64,000 nt of DNA from VRUE01 sp963762205 (GTDB lineage Bacteria > Actinomycetota > Thermoleophilia > Solirubrobacterales > 70-9). A model generated the notes under the pieces. It was not told where the DNA came from. It made no database searches and saw only the letters and a program-made list of their open reading frames with translations. Of this stretch, positions 25,011-34,252 are shown one piece after another. A program made the translations under genes and the position numbers. Within the stretch, counting starts at the first letter, position 1. Every line of letters begins with the position of its first letter. The stretch is from NCBI GenBank assembly GCA_963762205.1, contig CAVXJZ010000005.1, forward strand, positions 178,216 to 242,215, written 5' to 3'.

Positions 25011-26315
25011 TTGAGGGACAGTGACCTTGCGAGTCTGGCGATCGCCACCCCTTGGGGAAATGCTGGGGAGCTGCGCAAGCGCAAGCTGGCGCCCGGCGCC
25101 GGTACGCCGCGATCGGAGGTCGTGCAAAATCAAAGGGAGCGGCTGTTCGGGGCGATCGTCGCGGTCGTCTCGCAGAAGGGCTATGAGGCGTGCACGGTCG
25201 CCGACGTGGTCGAGGTCTCGGGCGTATCGCGGAGCGCCTTCTACGAGCACTTCGCCAACAAGGCCGAGTGCCTGGCGGCGGCGGCCGAGGCGCTGATCGA
25301 GCCGACGACCGAGGCGCTGGAGGCATCCACAGGCGATGGCCGCGACCGCGCCCAGGCCGCCTTCGAGAGGTTCATCGAGCTGGTCTGCGAGCAGCCGGCC
25401 GCCGCGCGTGCCTGCCTGGTCGAGCTGCACGCGGCCGGGCCGCGGGGACAGGCGAGCGCCGAGCGGGGCTTTGAGGCCCTGGTCGAGGTGGCCGAGGAGG
25501 TTGGCGCAACGAGCGCCGAGGAGCGGATGACGCCGGAGCTGGTGCGGGCCCTGGTCGGCGGGATGGGCAAGGTGATCCAAAGCCGCCTCTATCGCGGCGA
25601 GGAGGAGGAGCTGCGCGGCCTCGCCCCCGAGCTGTGGCAATGGATGACGAGCGTCGCGCCGCCGCCGGCGGCGCTGGAGGCGCCGCGTCGCCAGCGCGCT
25701 GCGATCGCTCGCTTCGAGGGCTACACACCGGGGGAACGGATCGCGCGGGCGGTGGCCGCGGTCGTCGCCGAGAAGGGCTACGGGGCGATGAGCACCGACG
25801 ACATTGCCGCGCGGGCGGCGATCTCGCTGAGCACCTTCTATGAGCACTTCGCCGACAAGCGCGACGCGGTGCTGGCGGCGCTGGAGATGAGCGGCGCGCA
25901 GATCATCGCCCTGGCGGGGCCGGCAGCGCGTCGGGCGGAGAGCTGGCAGCTGGGCGTGCGGGCGCTCTATGAGGCGATCTGCGCCTACATTGTCGCCGAG
26001 CCGGAGATGGCGAAGCTGGTCACGGTCGGCGTCGACGGCGCCGGGCGCCGGGCACTGGGGCGCCGCGACCGGGTGATCGCCTCGCTGGCCGAGATGCTGG
26101 CCCCGGGCTTCGCCGAGAATCCCTCCGCGCCGGCAGTGAGCGCCGAGGCGATCGGGGCGAGCGTCTACGCGCTGATTCGCGACCGCGTGCGCAACGAGGG
26201 GACCGAGGGCCTCGCGGACGTGGTGCCGCTTGCCACCTACATCACCCTGGTCGGCTTCGTCGGGCCCGAGCGTGCCTGCGCCGTGGCGAACGGCGAGAGC
26301 GGGCCGAGCCGCTGA
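25011..26315 (+). CDS. Double TetR regulator (two TetR units in one chain)
   Basis: 434 residues in one intact frame from TTG 25011. Two complete TetR DNA-binding domains are present: the first at about 42-88 (QKGYEACTVADVVEVSGVSRSAFYEHF shape, ending FYEHFANKAECL) and the second at about 241-290 (VVAEKGYGAMSTDDIAARAA, then STFYEHFADKRDAVL). Each is followed by a helical ligand-binding-like half. Such tandem fusions could bind two half-sites as a monomer. The gene stands alone on the plus strand; the bipartite TTTTCTGAA site upstream is a candidate operator. The exact start is uncertain; GTG codons at residues 37-38 are alternatives. Confidence 0.85.
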   Translation: MRDSDLASLAIATPWGNAGELRKRKLAPGAGTPRSEVVQNQRERLFGAIVAVVSQKGYEACTVADVVEVSGVSRSAFYEHFANKAECLAAAAEALIEPTTEALEASTGDGRDRAQAAFERFIELVCEQPAAARACLVELHAAGPRGQASAERGFEALVEVAEEVGATSAEERMTPELVRALVGGMGKVIQSRLYRGEEEELRGLAPELWQWMTSVAPPPAALEAPRRQRAAIARFEGYTPGERIARAVAAVVAEKGYGAMSTDDIAARAAISLSTFYEHFADKRDAVLAALEMSGAQIIALAGPAARRAESWQLGVRALYEAICAYIVAEPEMAKLVTVGVDGAGRRALGRRDRVIASLAEMLAPGFAENPSAPAVSAEAIGASVYALIRDRVRNEGTEGLADVVPLATYITLVGFVGPERACAVANGESGPSR

Positions 26316-26336
26316 GCGCGCCGGGGCGCGAGGGCC

Positions 26337-26768
26337 TCAGCTCGAGAGCAGGGAGGCGACCCCGGGGACGTCGGGCGTGACGTGGGCGAGGTCGGGAACG
26401 GATGCGAAGGCGGCATCGGCGGAGACCAGTGCCGATGCGCCGGAGTCGATCGCCGCGGCGGCGAGCACCGCATCGAAGGAGCCGAGATCGTCAAATCGCT
26501 CAAAGAGCGCCAGGCCGCGGTCCAGGTGCTCGCTCTCGAGGCGCAGGAGCGGGGCGAGGAGGCCCGCGTAGTCGCGACCAAGGGCAGCGGCGTCGGCACG
26601 GCCGCGGCGCCGGGCGCGCACGTGGACGAACTCCTGGATCGCCTCTACCGATGTGGTCGCGGCGGTCTCGCCGGCGGCGATCGCCCTGATCAGCTCGCGA
26701 CAGGGATCGCGCAGCGGGTGATCGGCGCCCTTGGCGTAGACGAGGACGGTGGTGTCGAGGACGATCAC
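26337..26768 (-). CDS. PIN-domain toxin, VapC type
   Basis: 143 residues from GTG 26768. MIVLDTTVLVYAKGADH gives the first catalytic Asp; SVEAIQEFVHV the conserved Glu; and DLGSFDAVLAAAAIDSGAS with LVSADAAF the remaining acidic residues. VapC toxins cleave specific RNAs, often tRNA or rRNA. The start overlaps the stop of the antitoxin-like gene in GTGA. Confidence 0.87.
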   Translation of the reverse strand: MIVLDTTVLVYAKGADHPLRDPCRELIRAIAAGETAATTSVEAIQEFVHVRARRRGRADAAALGRDYAGLLAPLLRLESEHLDRGLALFERFDDLGSFDAVLAAAAIDSGASALVSADAAFASVPDLAHVTPDVPGVASLLSS

Positions 26769-27015
26769 GCGCGGCGGGCGCGGAGCGCGTCGAGCTCTTC
26801 GGTCAGCTCGGCGACGTCGGGCACATCCATGTCGGGGGCCTCGAGCAGGTGGCGGGCTGCAGCCTCGCGGCGGGTAGCCGCCGGCGCCAGGCCGCGGTCG
26901 ATCGCCTCGCGGACGATTGCCGCGACCGAGACGCCGCGCTCGCGGGCTGCCTCGGTGAGGCGCGAGTGGCGGTCTAGTCGAGGAGGATCTGGAGGCGATG
27001 CTCAAGCATGAGCAT
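26765..27015 (-). CDS. Ribbon-helix-helix antitoxin, VapB type (broken)
   Basis: About 80 codons from ATG 27015: MLMLEHRLQILLD, then an in-frame TAG and a shift at about 26974, after which the expected HSRLTEAARERGVSVAAIVREAIDR resumes and continues to the overlap with the toxin. This is the RHH DNA-binding fold of VapB/CopG antitoxins followed by an acidic toxin-binding tail (DMDVPDVAELTEELDAL). The stop plus one-base shift may be sequencing error, because a toxin gene without antitoxin would be hard to keep. If real, the pair is inactive or controlled otherwise. Confidence 0.65.
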
Positions 27016-27033
27016 ACGTTAGCATGTGCTGGT

Positions 27034-27662
27034 CTAGGTGGCGAGATCGGGCGGCGGCGGGATGTGGAGCTCCTCCTCGGCGACCTCGGCGCCGAGGTAG
27101 GGCAAAACCGCCGCGTACATCAGCTCGCGGGATCTCCTCCTCCCCGAGGTCCGCCAGTTCCCCTTGGTCGACCGCCTCCTGGATGCGGGCGAAGACGACG
27201 CCGCCGATTCCGATCGCGGTGGCGAGGCCGAGCGACTCGGGCTCGCCCGCTTCGGCGGAGCCCTCGTCGAGCAGCTCGACCAGGCGGTTGAAGGTCTGCT
27301 GGAAGAGCTTCTGGGCATCGGCGCCGGCGTAGCGGACCTCGACCGCGGCGAGGCGGGCGACGCGTTCGTCGGCGCGCAGGTAGCGCAAGAGCGCGTAGGC
27401 GGTGGCGCGCATGCGGTCGCGCCAGCCGCTCTGGTCGGCGACGGCCTCCTGGGCGGCGGCGAAGAACTGCTCGTAGATCTCGCCGAGGACGGCGGCGAAG
27501 CAGGCGTCGAGATCGGCGTAGTGGCGGTGGAAGTCGGCCTCGGAGACCTCGGCGCGCTCGAGCAGCTGGCGCAGCTTCAGCTTCTTGTAGCCGCGCTCGG
27601 AGCAGAGGTCGAGCAGCGCCTCGCGAAGGCGGTCGAGCTCTGCTTCTGCGGGAGTCGGGCAT
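27034..27662 (-). CDS. TetR-family regulator (frameshifted)
   Basis: About 208 codons. ATG 27662 starts in one frame; within a few codons homology moves to the frame reading CSERGYKKLKLRQLLERAEVSEADFHRHY, a TetR helix-turn-helix, and on through RATAYALLRYLRADERVARL. A second break near 27128 leads to the ending ELMYAAVLPYLGAEVAEEEL and TAG at 27034. It is the last gene of the MMPL operon, 21 nt after the DUF2600 stop, and so is likely its autoregulated repressor. Confidence 0.8.
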
Positions 27663-27683
27663 GGCTCTCAGTCGGTATGTATC

Positions 27684-28804
27684 TCACATGCGGGCACGCG
27701 AGCGCCGGGCGGCGGCGAGCACGGTGCGCGGCGCCGCGGCCGCCGCGGCGCAGCAGGTGGACGGCGAGCGCCGGGCGGGCGAGCGGCCCGAGGCGCTCGA
27801 GGACGGCGCGCGGAGATCGGCTCGCGGCCGGGGCGCCAGGCCTCGGGCTCGGGCCAGGTAGAGCGCCCCCATCGCCGCCAGGATCGCCTCGTGCAGGGAC
27901 CCGTCGGGCAGTGCGGCGACCCGGGAGCGAGCGCCGGCGGCGATCGTCGCCAGGCGCTCGGCGGCGATCTCGGTCGAGTCGTAGCGGCGAATGTGGCTGG
28001 CGTCCTCGGGGTCCTCGTCGAGGTCGACGAGCGAGTCGAGCAGGGCGTTGAGGCCGCTGGCCCAGGGGAAGTAGGCGGACTCGACGGCGCGGGTCTCGGC
28101 CTCACCGGCGCCCGGCGTGGCGGCGAGCGGCGAGCAGCGCGCCGACGCGTGAGCGAGGAGGCAGCGGCGGCGGCGAGCATCTCCCACCACTCGAAGCGGG
28201 GGATCGAGTGCGGACTCTGCGGTCGTCCTTGCGGCCCACTCGGAGACGCGCTCGCCGATCGGCGCGAAGCGTAGGGCGTGGTTCAGCGATTGCGACTCGC
28301 GCAGAGGCGGGCCTGGCGCAGGAGCGCCGGCGCGGGCGGCGGGGTAGGAGGGCAGCTCGCGCAGCGGCGCGCGGCAGGTCTCGATCAGGGCGATCAGGTA
28401 GCCGCCGTCCTCAGCGGCGGGGGCGAGGGCGTAGTAGTCGTCGTGGCCGGCGTCGGGGTCGAGGGCGACCTCGAAGGCGCGGTGCAGGTGCAGGCCGTTG
28501 CGTCGAGCGGGTCGGCGGCGGGGCGCTCGGAGACGCCGTCGAGGTAGTCGAGCATCAGCTGGTAGGCGACCAGGCTGCGGGCGAGGCCCGCTCGCCGTTC
28601 GCGCGGGGCGAGGACCGCGAGGGCGGCGAGACCCTCGGAGTTGGAGCCCTTCTCGGTGTGGGAGATCAGCGCGTCTGCGCGCAGCAACGGGTCGGGGATT
28701 CGGCGGGCGCGGGCGAGCAGCTCGCGCTGGGCGGCGCGGGCGGCCGGGAAGACCTGGGTCCAGTAGCGGCGCGCGGCGCCGGCAAAGAGGCGGACCGAGC
28801 TCAC
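27684..28804 (-). CDS. DUF2600 protein (tetraprenyl-beta-curcumene synthase-like), frameshifted
   Basis: About 370 codons over several frames from GTG 28804. Diagnostic stretches: RIPDPLLRADALISHTEKG, VAYQLMLDYLDGVSER, GHDDYYALAPAAEDGGYL followed by RAPLRELPSYPAA, FEWWEMLAAAAASSL and, at the C-terminus, AYFPWASGLNALLDSLVDLDED. This pattern is that of DUF2600, whose characterised Bacillus member YtpB makes a C35 sesquarterpene from tetraprenyl diphosphate. Breaks lie near 28490, 28330, 28150 and elsewhere. It overlaps the secreted-protein gene upstream (GTGA), within an operon headed by an MMPL transporter, suggesting an exported terpenoid or related lipid. Confidence 0.75.
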
Positions 28805-29661
28805 TCGAGCGCGAGCGCCCGCGGGAGACGAGGGTGGGGGCGGATGGCAGCGCGCTCATCGGCGCACCCGGCAGCCGCGCTAGGATCGTCGTGGTCAGGG
28901 TCGGCCGGGGCGTGAAGTGGTAGGTGGCCCGGGCGAGGGGAAGGATGCCGATGCTGAAGCGAGGCGGCAGCGGGCAGCGGGCGCTCAGGTAGCTGCGGCG
29001 CTCGGCCGGCGTGCGGTAGCGGCGCCCGAGGGTGATCTCGAAGGAGCGCAGGCGCGGCCAGCGGCCGAGGGCGCGACGGACCGGCGAGCGCATGAGGACG
29101 CCGTAGGCGCCGGTGCGCAGGCGGCGCAGGTAGAAGGGAAGGACGAAGGAGACGGCCGGGCGATGCCGAATAGCGCATGGACCCAGACTGCGGGGCGGCC
29201 GTGCGAGCGTCCGTTGAAGGCGAGGACGCGGGCGCGGGCGCGCGATCGGCTCGCTGGGATTGAGCGGGACTTCGGTGGTGATCGTGCCGCGGCCGACGAG
29301 GGCCGCGCGGCAGCGGGCGAGGGCCTGGCGCGAGGTGGCGTTGCGCAGGCGGGCGCGCGGGCAGACGGGGCAGGCCGGCGGTGTCGAGGCCGCCGCGGGC
29401 GCCGAAGGCGATCTCGATCCGCCCCAGCTGCGGCGGTGGCGAGCCGTCGCTGCCGCGGACCGCGCCGGCGAGGGTGAGCGAGACGGGCACGGGGCGGTGG
29501 CGCGGGATGTGGCGGGGCGAGATCGAGCCGTCGAGGGAGACGACGACGCCGGCGCCGCCGCTCTGCTCGGCGCGCGGCGGCGCTGACCGCGAGGTCGAGG
29601 GCGAGGGCGAGCGCAGGAGGGCAGCGGCGGCGAGCGTCAGGGCGGAGGCGCGGCGGCTCAC
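28801..29661 (-). CDS. Secreted protein, three-paralogue family, copy 1 (frameshifted)
   Basis: About 285 codons with at least three breaks, GTG start at 29661. After a signal-like N-terminus come VSLDGSISPRHIPRHRPVPVS, PPPQLGRIEIAFGARGGLD and GLPRCPRARL, then a C-terminal part with RSYLSARCPLPPRFSIG. The same order of motifs is found in the proteins at 33442-34252 and 54350-55149. I know no named domain for it. Mostly beta, with two or three conserved cysteines and no membrane anchor. It is translationally coupled on both sides inside the MMPL-DUF2600 operon. Confidence 0.65.
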   Translation of the reverse strand: MSRRASALTLAAAALLRSPSPSTSRSAPPRAEQSGGAGVVVSLDGSISPRHIPRHRPVPVSLTLAGAVRGSDGSPPPQLGRIEIAFGARGGLDTAGLPRLPARPPAQRHLAPGPRPLPRGPRRPRHDHHRSPAQSQRADRAPAPASSPSTDARTAAPQSGSMRYSASPGRLLRPSLLPAPPAHRRLRRPHALAGPSRPRPLAAPALLRDHPRAPLPHAGRAPQLPERPLPAAASLQHRHPSPRPGHLPLHAPADPDHDDPSAAAGCADERAAIRPHPRLPRALALE

Positions 29662-30164
29662 GGGAACCTCGAGGGCTTGAAGTTGCAGTAGTTGAAGCCG
29701 AAGGAGACGACGACGTTGTTGGCCTTGTTGCCCGTGTGGATGAAGTCGGCCCAGACGCGCTGGAAGCGGGCGACGTCGTCGGCGCGCAGGGCGGCGGCGG
29801 TGCGGCCGCAGGGCGCGGGTCTCGACGCTTCAGGGCGCGGAACCAGCGCGCCAGCGTGGTGCGGTCGGCTGCCGGCCGGGGGACCCTGGCGATCTTTTGA
29901 CCGAGTGCGGCGAAGATGCGCCTCGCCTTGGCGACCTTGGGCGCGGCGCGGGGCAGGCGTTCTGTGCGGACCAGGCCGCGGGTGCCGCGGACGGCGCGCT
30001 GGGTCGCCTTGGAGTCGGGCTTGCAGATCCGCTCCAGCTGGGCGACGTAGTCGGGGGCGGCTGGACTTCCGCGGCGAACGAGACCCGGCGATAAGAGCGA
30101 AGGCGAGGACCATGGCTGCGACCAGCTTGACCCATGCCGGCGTCCTCGCTCGGGCGAGGCGCAT
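29658..30164 (-). CDS. Small secreted protein with conserved C-terminal Tyr-Cys motif (frameshifted)
   Basis: About 168 codons from ATG 30164, whose ATG overlaps the MMPL stop (TGATG). An N-terminal hydrophobic signal (VKLVAAMVLAFALIAGS) is followed, in a second frame, by a helical segment with QLERICKPDSKATQRAVRGTR, and in the final frame by NKANNVVVSFGFNYCNFKPS at the very end. The last motif is, from memory, shared by small exported proteins in related genomes. Two conserved Cys could form a disulfide. Function unknown; the operon ties it to the transporter. Confidence 0.65.
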   Translation of the reverse strand: MRLARARTPAWVKLVAAMVLAFALIAGSRSPRKSSRPRLRRPAGADLQARLQGDPARRPRHPRPGPHRTPAPRRAQGRQGEAHLRRTRSKDRQGPPAGSRPHHAGALVPRPEASRPAPCGRTAAALRADDVARFQRVWADFIHTGNKANNVVVSFGFNYCNFKPSRFP

Positions 30165-33100
30165 CAGCTCGCCGCCTTGGCGGTGGCCGCAGGCGCCGGT
30201 CGGGCGCCGGCGCCGGGCAGGAGGCGCTCGAGCCAGGCCGGGGTGCGCCAGACGCGCTCGCCGATCAGGAGCATCAGCGCCGGCAGGAGGACGATGCGGA
30301 CGACGGTCGCGTCGAGCAGGATCGCGACGGTGAGGCCGAGGCCCATCTGGCTGACGGTGGCGACGGGCGCGACGGCGAAGGAGGCGAAGACCGCGGCCAT
30401 GATCGCGGCGGCGCCGGTGATCACGCCCGCCGTCTTGTCGAGCCCGAAGCGGATCGCGGCGGCGTTGTCGCCGCTGCGGCTGTAGTTCTCGCGCATGCGG
30501 GCGAGGAGGAAGACCGCGTAGTCGATCGAGAGGCCGAAGGTGACGCCGAAGATCGCCGCGGCGCCGACCGTGTCGATGTAGGGATGGCCGCCGAGCGGGT
30601 AGCCGGCGGGGATCTCACAGGCGAGGGTGACGACGCCGATCGCGGCGGCGACCGAGAGCAGGTTGAGGGCGACGGCGAGGGCGGCGAGCAGCGGCGCGCG
30701 CAGCAGGGCGAGGAGCATCAGGAAGGTGATCAGGACGATCGAGCCGACGACGAAGGGCAGGCGGGACTTGGTCGCCGAGCCGTAGTCGTTGAGGACCGCG
30801 GCGCCGCCGCTGAGGCCGGCGCTGAGGTCGGGGCGGCGATCGATCGCGGCGGCGAGGGAGCGCAGGCGCGAGTCGAGCGCTCGCGAGCCGGGGGTGTTGA
30901 AGCCCGAGTCGGGGACGATCAGGTAGCGGGCGGCGGTGCCGCCGGCGGAGACGTCGATCACCTCGGCGGCGAGCGAGCGCTGCACCGGGTTGGCGCCGTC
31001 GAGGGCGGCGACGGCGAGGTAGCCGGAGTCGAAGAGGCGCGGCGAGAGGTCCTGGAGCTGGTCGAGGCGGCGGGCGAGCGGGTCGGCGACCTGGGAGACG
31101 CGCCGGCCGGCCTCGCCGAGCTGCTGCTGCAGCGGGTAGGCGCGCGCGGCGCCTTCGGCGAGGCCGCCGCTCAGCGCTTCGGCCCCGCCCTGCAGTTCGC
31201 CGAGGCCGCCGGCGAGCGCTTCGGCGCCGCCGCCGAGTTCCCCGAGGCCGCCGCTCAGCCCCTGCGCTTCGGTGGCGAGGCGGGCGGAGCCGCCGCTGAG
31301 GCGCTTGCCGCCGGAGTAGAGCTTGCCGAGGCCGGTGTTGAGGTGCGGGCCTGGCTGCGCAGGCGGGCGAGTTCTTCGCGGTTGGCGGCGAGGACCGAGG
31401 CGAGGACTTCGGCTTCGTGGGCGGCGGGCGCGAGCGAGGGGTCGGAGGCGGCGGCGCCCTTGAGGCGGCCCGAGAGGCGGCGGGCGCGGCCGAGGCCCTG
31501 GGCGGTGAGGTTGGGCAGCAGGGTGCCGAGTCCGCGGGAGAGGCCGTAGGCGGTGCCCGAGGCGACCCGCTGGCCCTCGGCGAGCCGTTCCGAGCCCGAG
31601 GCGAGGCGTTCGAGCGCGCCCGTGGCCTGCTCGCCGCCGGCGCTGGGCCTGGTCGAGGCCGCCGGCGAGCAGTTCGGCCCCCTCCCCCGCCCGCGCCGAG
31701 CCTTCGGCGAGCAGGCCGCCCGCCGGCCGAGGCTTCGCCGAGGCCGCCGCGGATCTCGGAGACCGCGCCGGAGGCCTGGTGCAGGCGGGGGCCGAGGCGG
31801 GTGAGCTGGGTCGGCCGCGGAGGAGCGGCGCGGATCCAGTTCGGCGCCGAGGGAGCGCAGCGGGCGGGCGGCGGCGGCGATCTGGGCCGGGCCGATCACC
31901 GCCTCGATGCCGGGCAGCCGGGCGATGCGGCGTTGGGTGGCGGTGAGCAGGGCGAGGCGGCCGCGCGAGGTGAGCGGCCCGTCGCTCGGCGGCGAGGGTG
32001 AGGATGAAGGGGGCCTGCCAGCCGGCGCCGACCGCGGCGGAGATCGCTTCGGAGTCCTCGCGCGCGGAGCTGGAGGGCGAGAGCTCGTCGACCCCCGGGG
32101 AGCCGGTGTTGAAGGCGAGGGCGGGCGCGGAGAGCAGGAGCAGGGGCACGACGATGGCGGCGGTGGCGAGGGCGGGGCGGCGCAGGGCGGCCGCGGCGGC
32201 GGCGGCGACGCGGGAGCCGCCGGCGCCAGGATGGGAGCGGCCGATCTGGCCGGCGTTGATGCGCGGGCCGAGCAGGGTGAGCAGGGCGGGCAGGGAGACC
32301 CAGGCGATCAGCACGGCGATCGCGGTGACCGCGGCAAGGGCGGCGGCGAGGGAGACGAGCAGCGAGCCGGGCTGGAAGAAGGCGGAGAGGAAGATCGAGA
32401 AGAAGAGGGTGGCGCCGGCGATCGCCGTGGTGCGCCCGGCGCTGCGTGCGGGTGAGCGCGGCGGCGCGGTCGGGCGCGCGGCCTGCGGCGAGCTCCTCGC
32501 GGAAGCGGGAGACGATCAAGAGCGAGTAGTCGACGCCGAGGGCGAGGCCCATCATCGTGCAGACGACGAGCGAGAGGGCGTCGATCGGCATCAGCGAGGT
32601 GAGGAAGACGAGGACGCCGCGGCCGGCGAAGACGGTGAGAGCGCCGAAGAGGAGCGGGATCGCGGCGGCGGCGAGGGAGCGGAAGACGAGCAGCAGGACG
32701 ATGATCAGCAGCGGGGCGGCGAGCAGCTCGGCGCGCTCGGCGGCGGCGAGCGATTCGTGCTGCAGGGCGCGGGAGATGGTCGCGTAGCCCGACTGGGTCG
32801 CCCGCACGGGCGGGTGGACGCTGGCGTCGAGGGTGTCCTCGAGCGCGGGGACGGTGTCGCGCATCGCGTCGGCGAGCGGCACGTGGTAGTCGAGCAGGAG
32901 CAGGGCGCGCGAGCGGGCGCTCGGGCGGCGTGCCGGGCGGCGGCGCGGGGAGCTTGCGGGCGGCGCGGCGCGGGATCCCAGGGCGAGATCACGGTGAGGT
33001 CGGGGTCGCGGCGCAGGACCCGGGCCAGGTCGCGGCCCTGGCGCTCGACGGCGCCGGCGGGGCCGCGGAGGAGGACGCGCGATGGGCGAGGAGTCGCCGA

Positions 33101-33306
33101 AGCGCTGGCGGGCGAGGTCTTCGCCGCGGGCCGAAGGGGTGCCGTCGATCGCCAGCGAGGTCGGGCGCAGGTCGTCCTCGACGCCGAGGCCGATCAGGCC
33201 GAGGGCGGCGACCGCGACCAGGGTCGCGGCCAGCGTCGCGATGGCGCGCCGGCGCAGCAGGCCGTGCTCAGGCCGACTGTGATCTGTTCGGCGAGGGCGG
33301 TCTCTC
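30164..33306 (-). CDS. MMPL/RND-superfamily transporter (frameshifted)
   Basis: About 1,045 codons from ATG 33306. The N-terminal half has a first transmembrane helix, a periplasmic loop, then IVLLLVFRSLAAAAIPLLFG and the MMPL signature GLALGVDYSLLIVSRFREEL. The C-terminal half repeats this: GVTFGLSIDYAVFLLARMRENY and a final helix bundle. Between them lies a glycine-spaced repeat (LSGGLGELGGGAEALAGGL), typical of actinobacterial MMPL and Pip-like proteins. Breaks lie near 33080, 32445, 31985, 31700 and 31345. MMPL proteins export lipids and lipid-like molecules using proton motive force. It heads the operon with a small secreted protein, a secreted beta protein, DUF2600 and TetR. Confidence 0.87.
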
Positions 33307-33344
33307 ATCGCTCCCTGCAGGACTCCCGTTGCCGAGCAGCGATA

Positions 33345-33350
33345 AAAGTA
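33345..33350 (-). promoter_or_regulatory. -10 box of the MMPL operon
   Basis: TATACT on the minus strand lies about 40 nt before the MMPL ATG, with GCAGGG 4-9 nt before the start as ribosome binding site. It sits next to the TTTTCTGGA site at 33378, so the operon and the divergent secreted-protein gene share one control region. Confidence 0.5.
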
Positions 33351-33361
33351 TAGGGTGACCG

Positions 33362-33386
33362 GAAAGGCAAGGTGATATTTTCTGGA
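33362..33386 (+). promoter_or_regulatory. TTTTCTGRA motif, copy c, with GAAAGGCAAGG half
   Basis: GAAAGGCAAGG (33362-33372), 5 nt, then TTTTCTGGA (33378-33386) followed by GAT. This is the same bipartite site as at 24816-24839. It lies between the divergent MMPL operon and secreted paralogue 2. Confidence 0.5.
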
Positions 33387-33441
33387 GATGTTAGTATCCG
33401 GGTGGATTTTCGAGCGGGGACGATTGCGAGCGGGGGACGAC

Positions 33442-34252
33442 ATGGCGAGAAATATCGACACTTCACACCGTAAGGCGGCTTGTGCCGCTTCTCGTGATTG
33501 GTCTGGTGGCGGCGTCGGCGACCATTGCTCAAGCCACCACCGAAACGAAGGTCAAGGGGACTCTGGTGACGACGGTCTCCGCGAAGCTCTCGCCCCATCG
33601 GCTGCCCCGGTCCGGCCGCGCGCCGGTAGCGGTCTCCCTCGGCTGGAAGGTCTCGACAAGCGACGGCAGCGAACCGCCCTCGCTGAAGAAACTGCGAATC
33701 GAAATCAACAAGAACGGGATCCTCGACCCGACCGGGCTTCCCGTCTGCCCTTACAACAAAATCCAGCCGGCATCGACCGAGCGGGCGCTTCGTAGCTGCC
33801 GCTCCTCGCTTGTCGGCCGCGGCTCGTTCGCCGCCCTGATCGGCCTGGAAGGCCAGCAAAGCTACGTATCCAAGGGCAAGATGGTCGTCTTCAACTCGAA
33901 GAAAGGGGGCAAGCCGGTCCTCTTCGGCCAGATCTACTCGGCGCGGCCGTTCTCCAGCTCCTTCGTGATCATCTTCAAGGTCTCCAAGGCCAAGAAGGGC
34001 GCCTATGGCACGACCCTGACCGCGGTCCTGCCCCCCAACCTCAGGGCCTGGGGCAACCTGACCGAAATCAAGATGAAGCTCTCGCGTAAGTACGGCTACA
34101 AGGGCCACCGGCGCAGCTTCCTTTCGGCCAACTGCCCGACGCCCAAAGGGGTGCCCGTCGCAAGCTTCAGCCTCGCTCGCACGAGCTTCGCCTTCGAGGG
34201 AGGCGCGAAGGTGTCCTCCACCCTGACCGACGACTGCAAGGTGAGGCGCTGA
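33442..34252 (+). CDS. Secreted protein, three-paralogue family, copy 2
   Basis: The main frame runs intact from GTG 33482 (VPLLVIGLVAASATIAQA, a signal sequence) to the stop at 34252. ATG 33442 has a good ribosome site (GGGGGA) and gives a basic N-terminus, but needs one indel near 33478 to join, so it is proposed as the true start. The mature part has KLSPHRLPRSGRAPVAVSLG, PPSLKKLRIEINKNGILD, GLPVCPYNKIQP, LVGRGSFAALI, GAYGTTLTAVLPPNL, HRRSFLSANCPTPKGVP and ends TDDCKVRR. It is the best-preserved copy and the reference for the family. Its 3' end overlaps giant protein A by 157 nt in convergent orientation. Confidence 0.75.
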
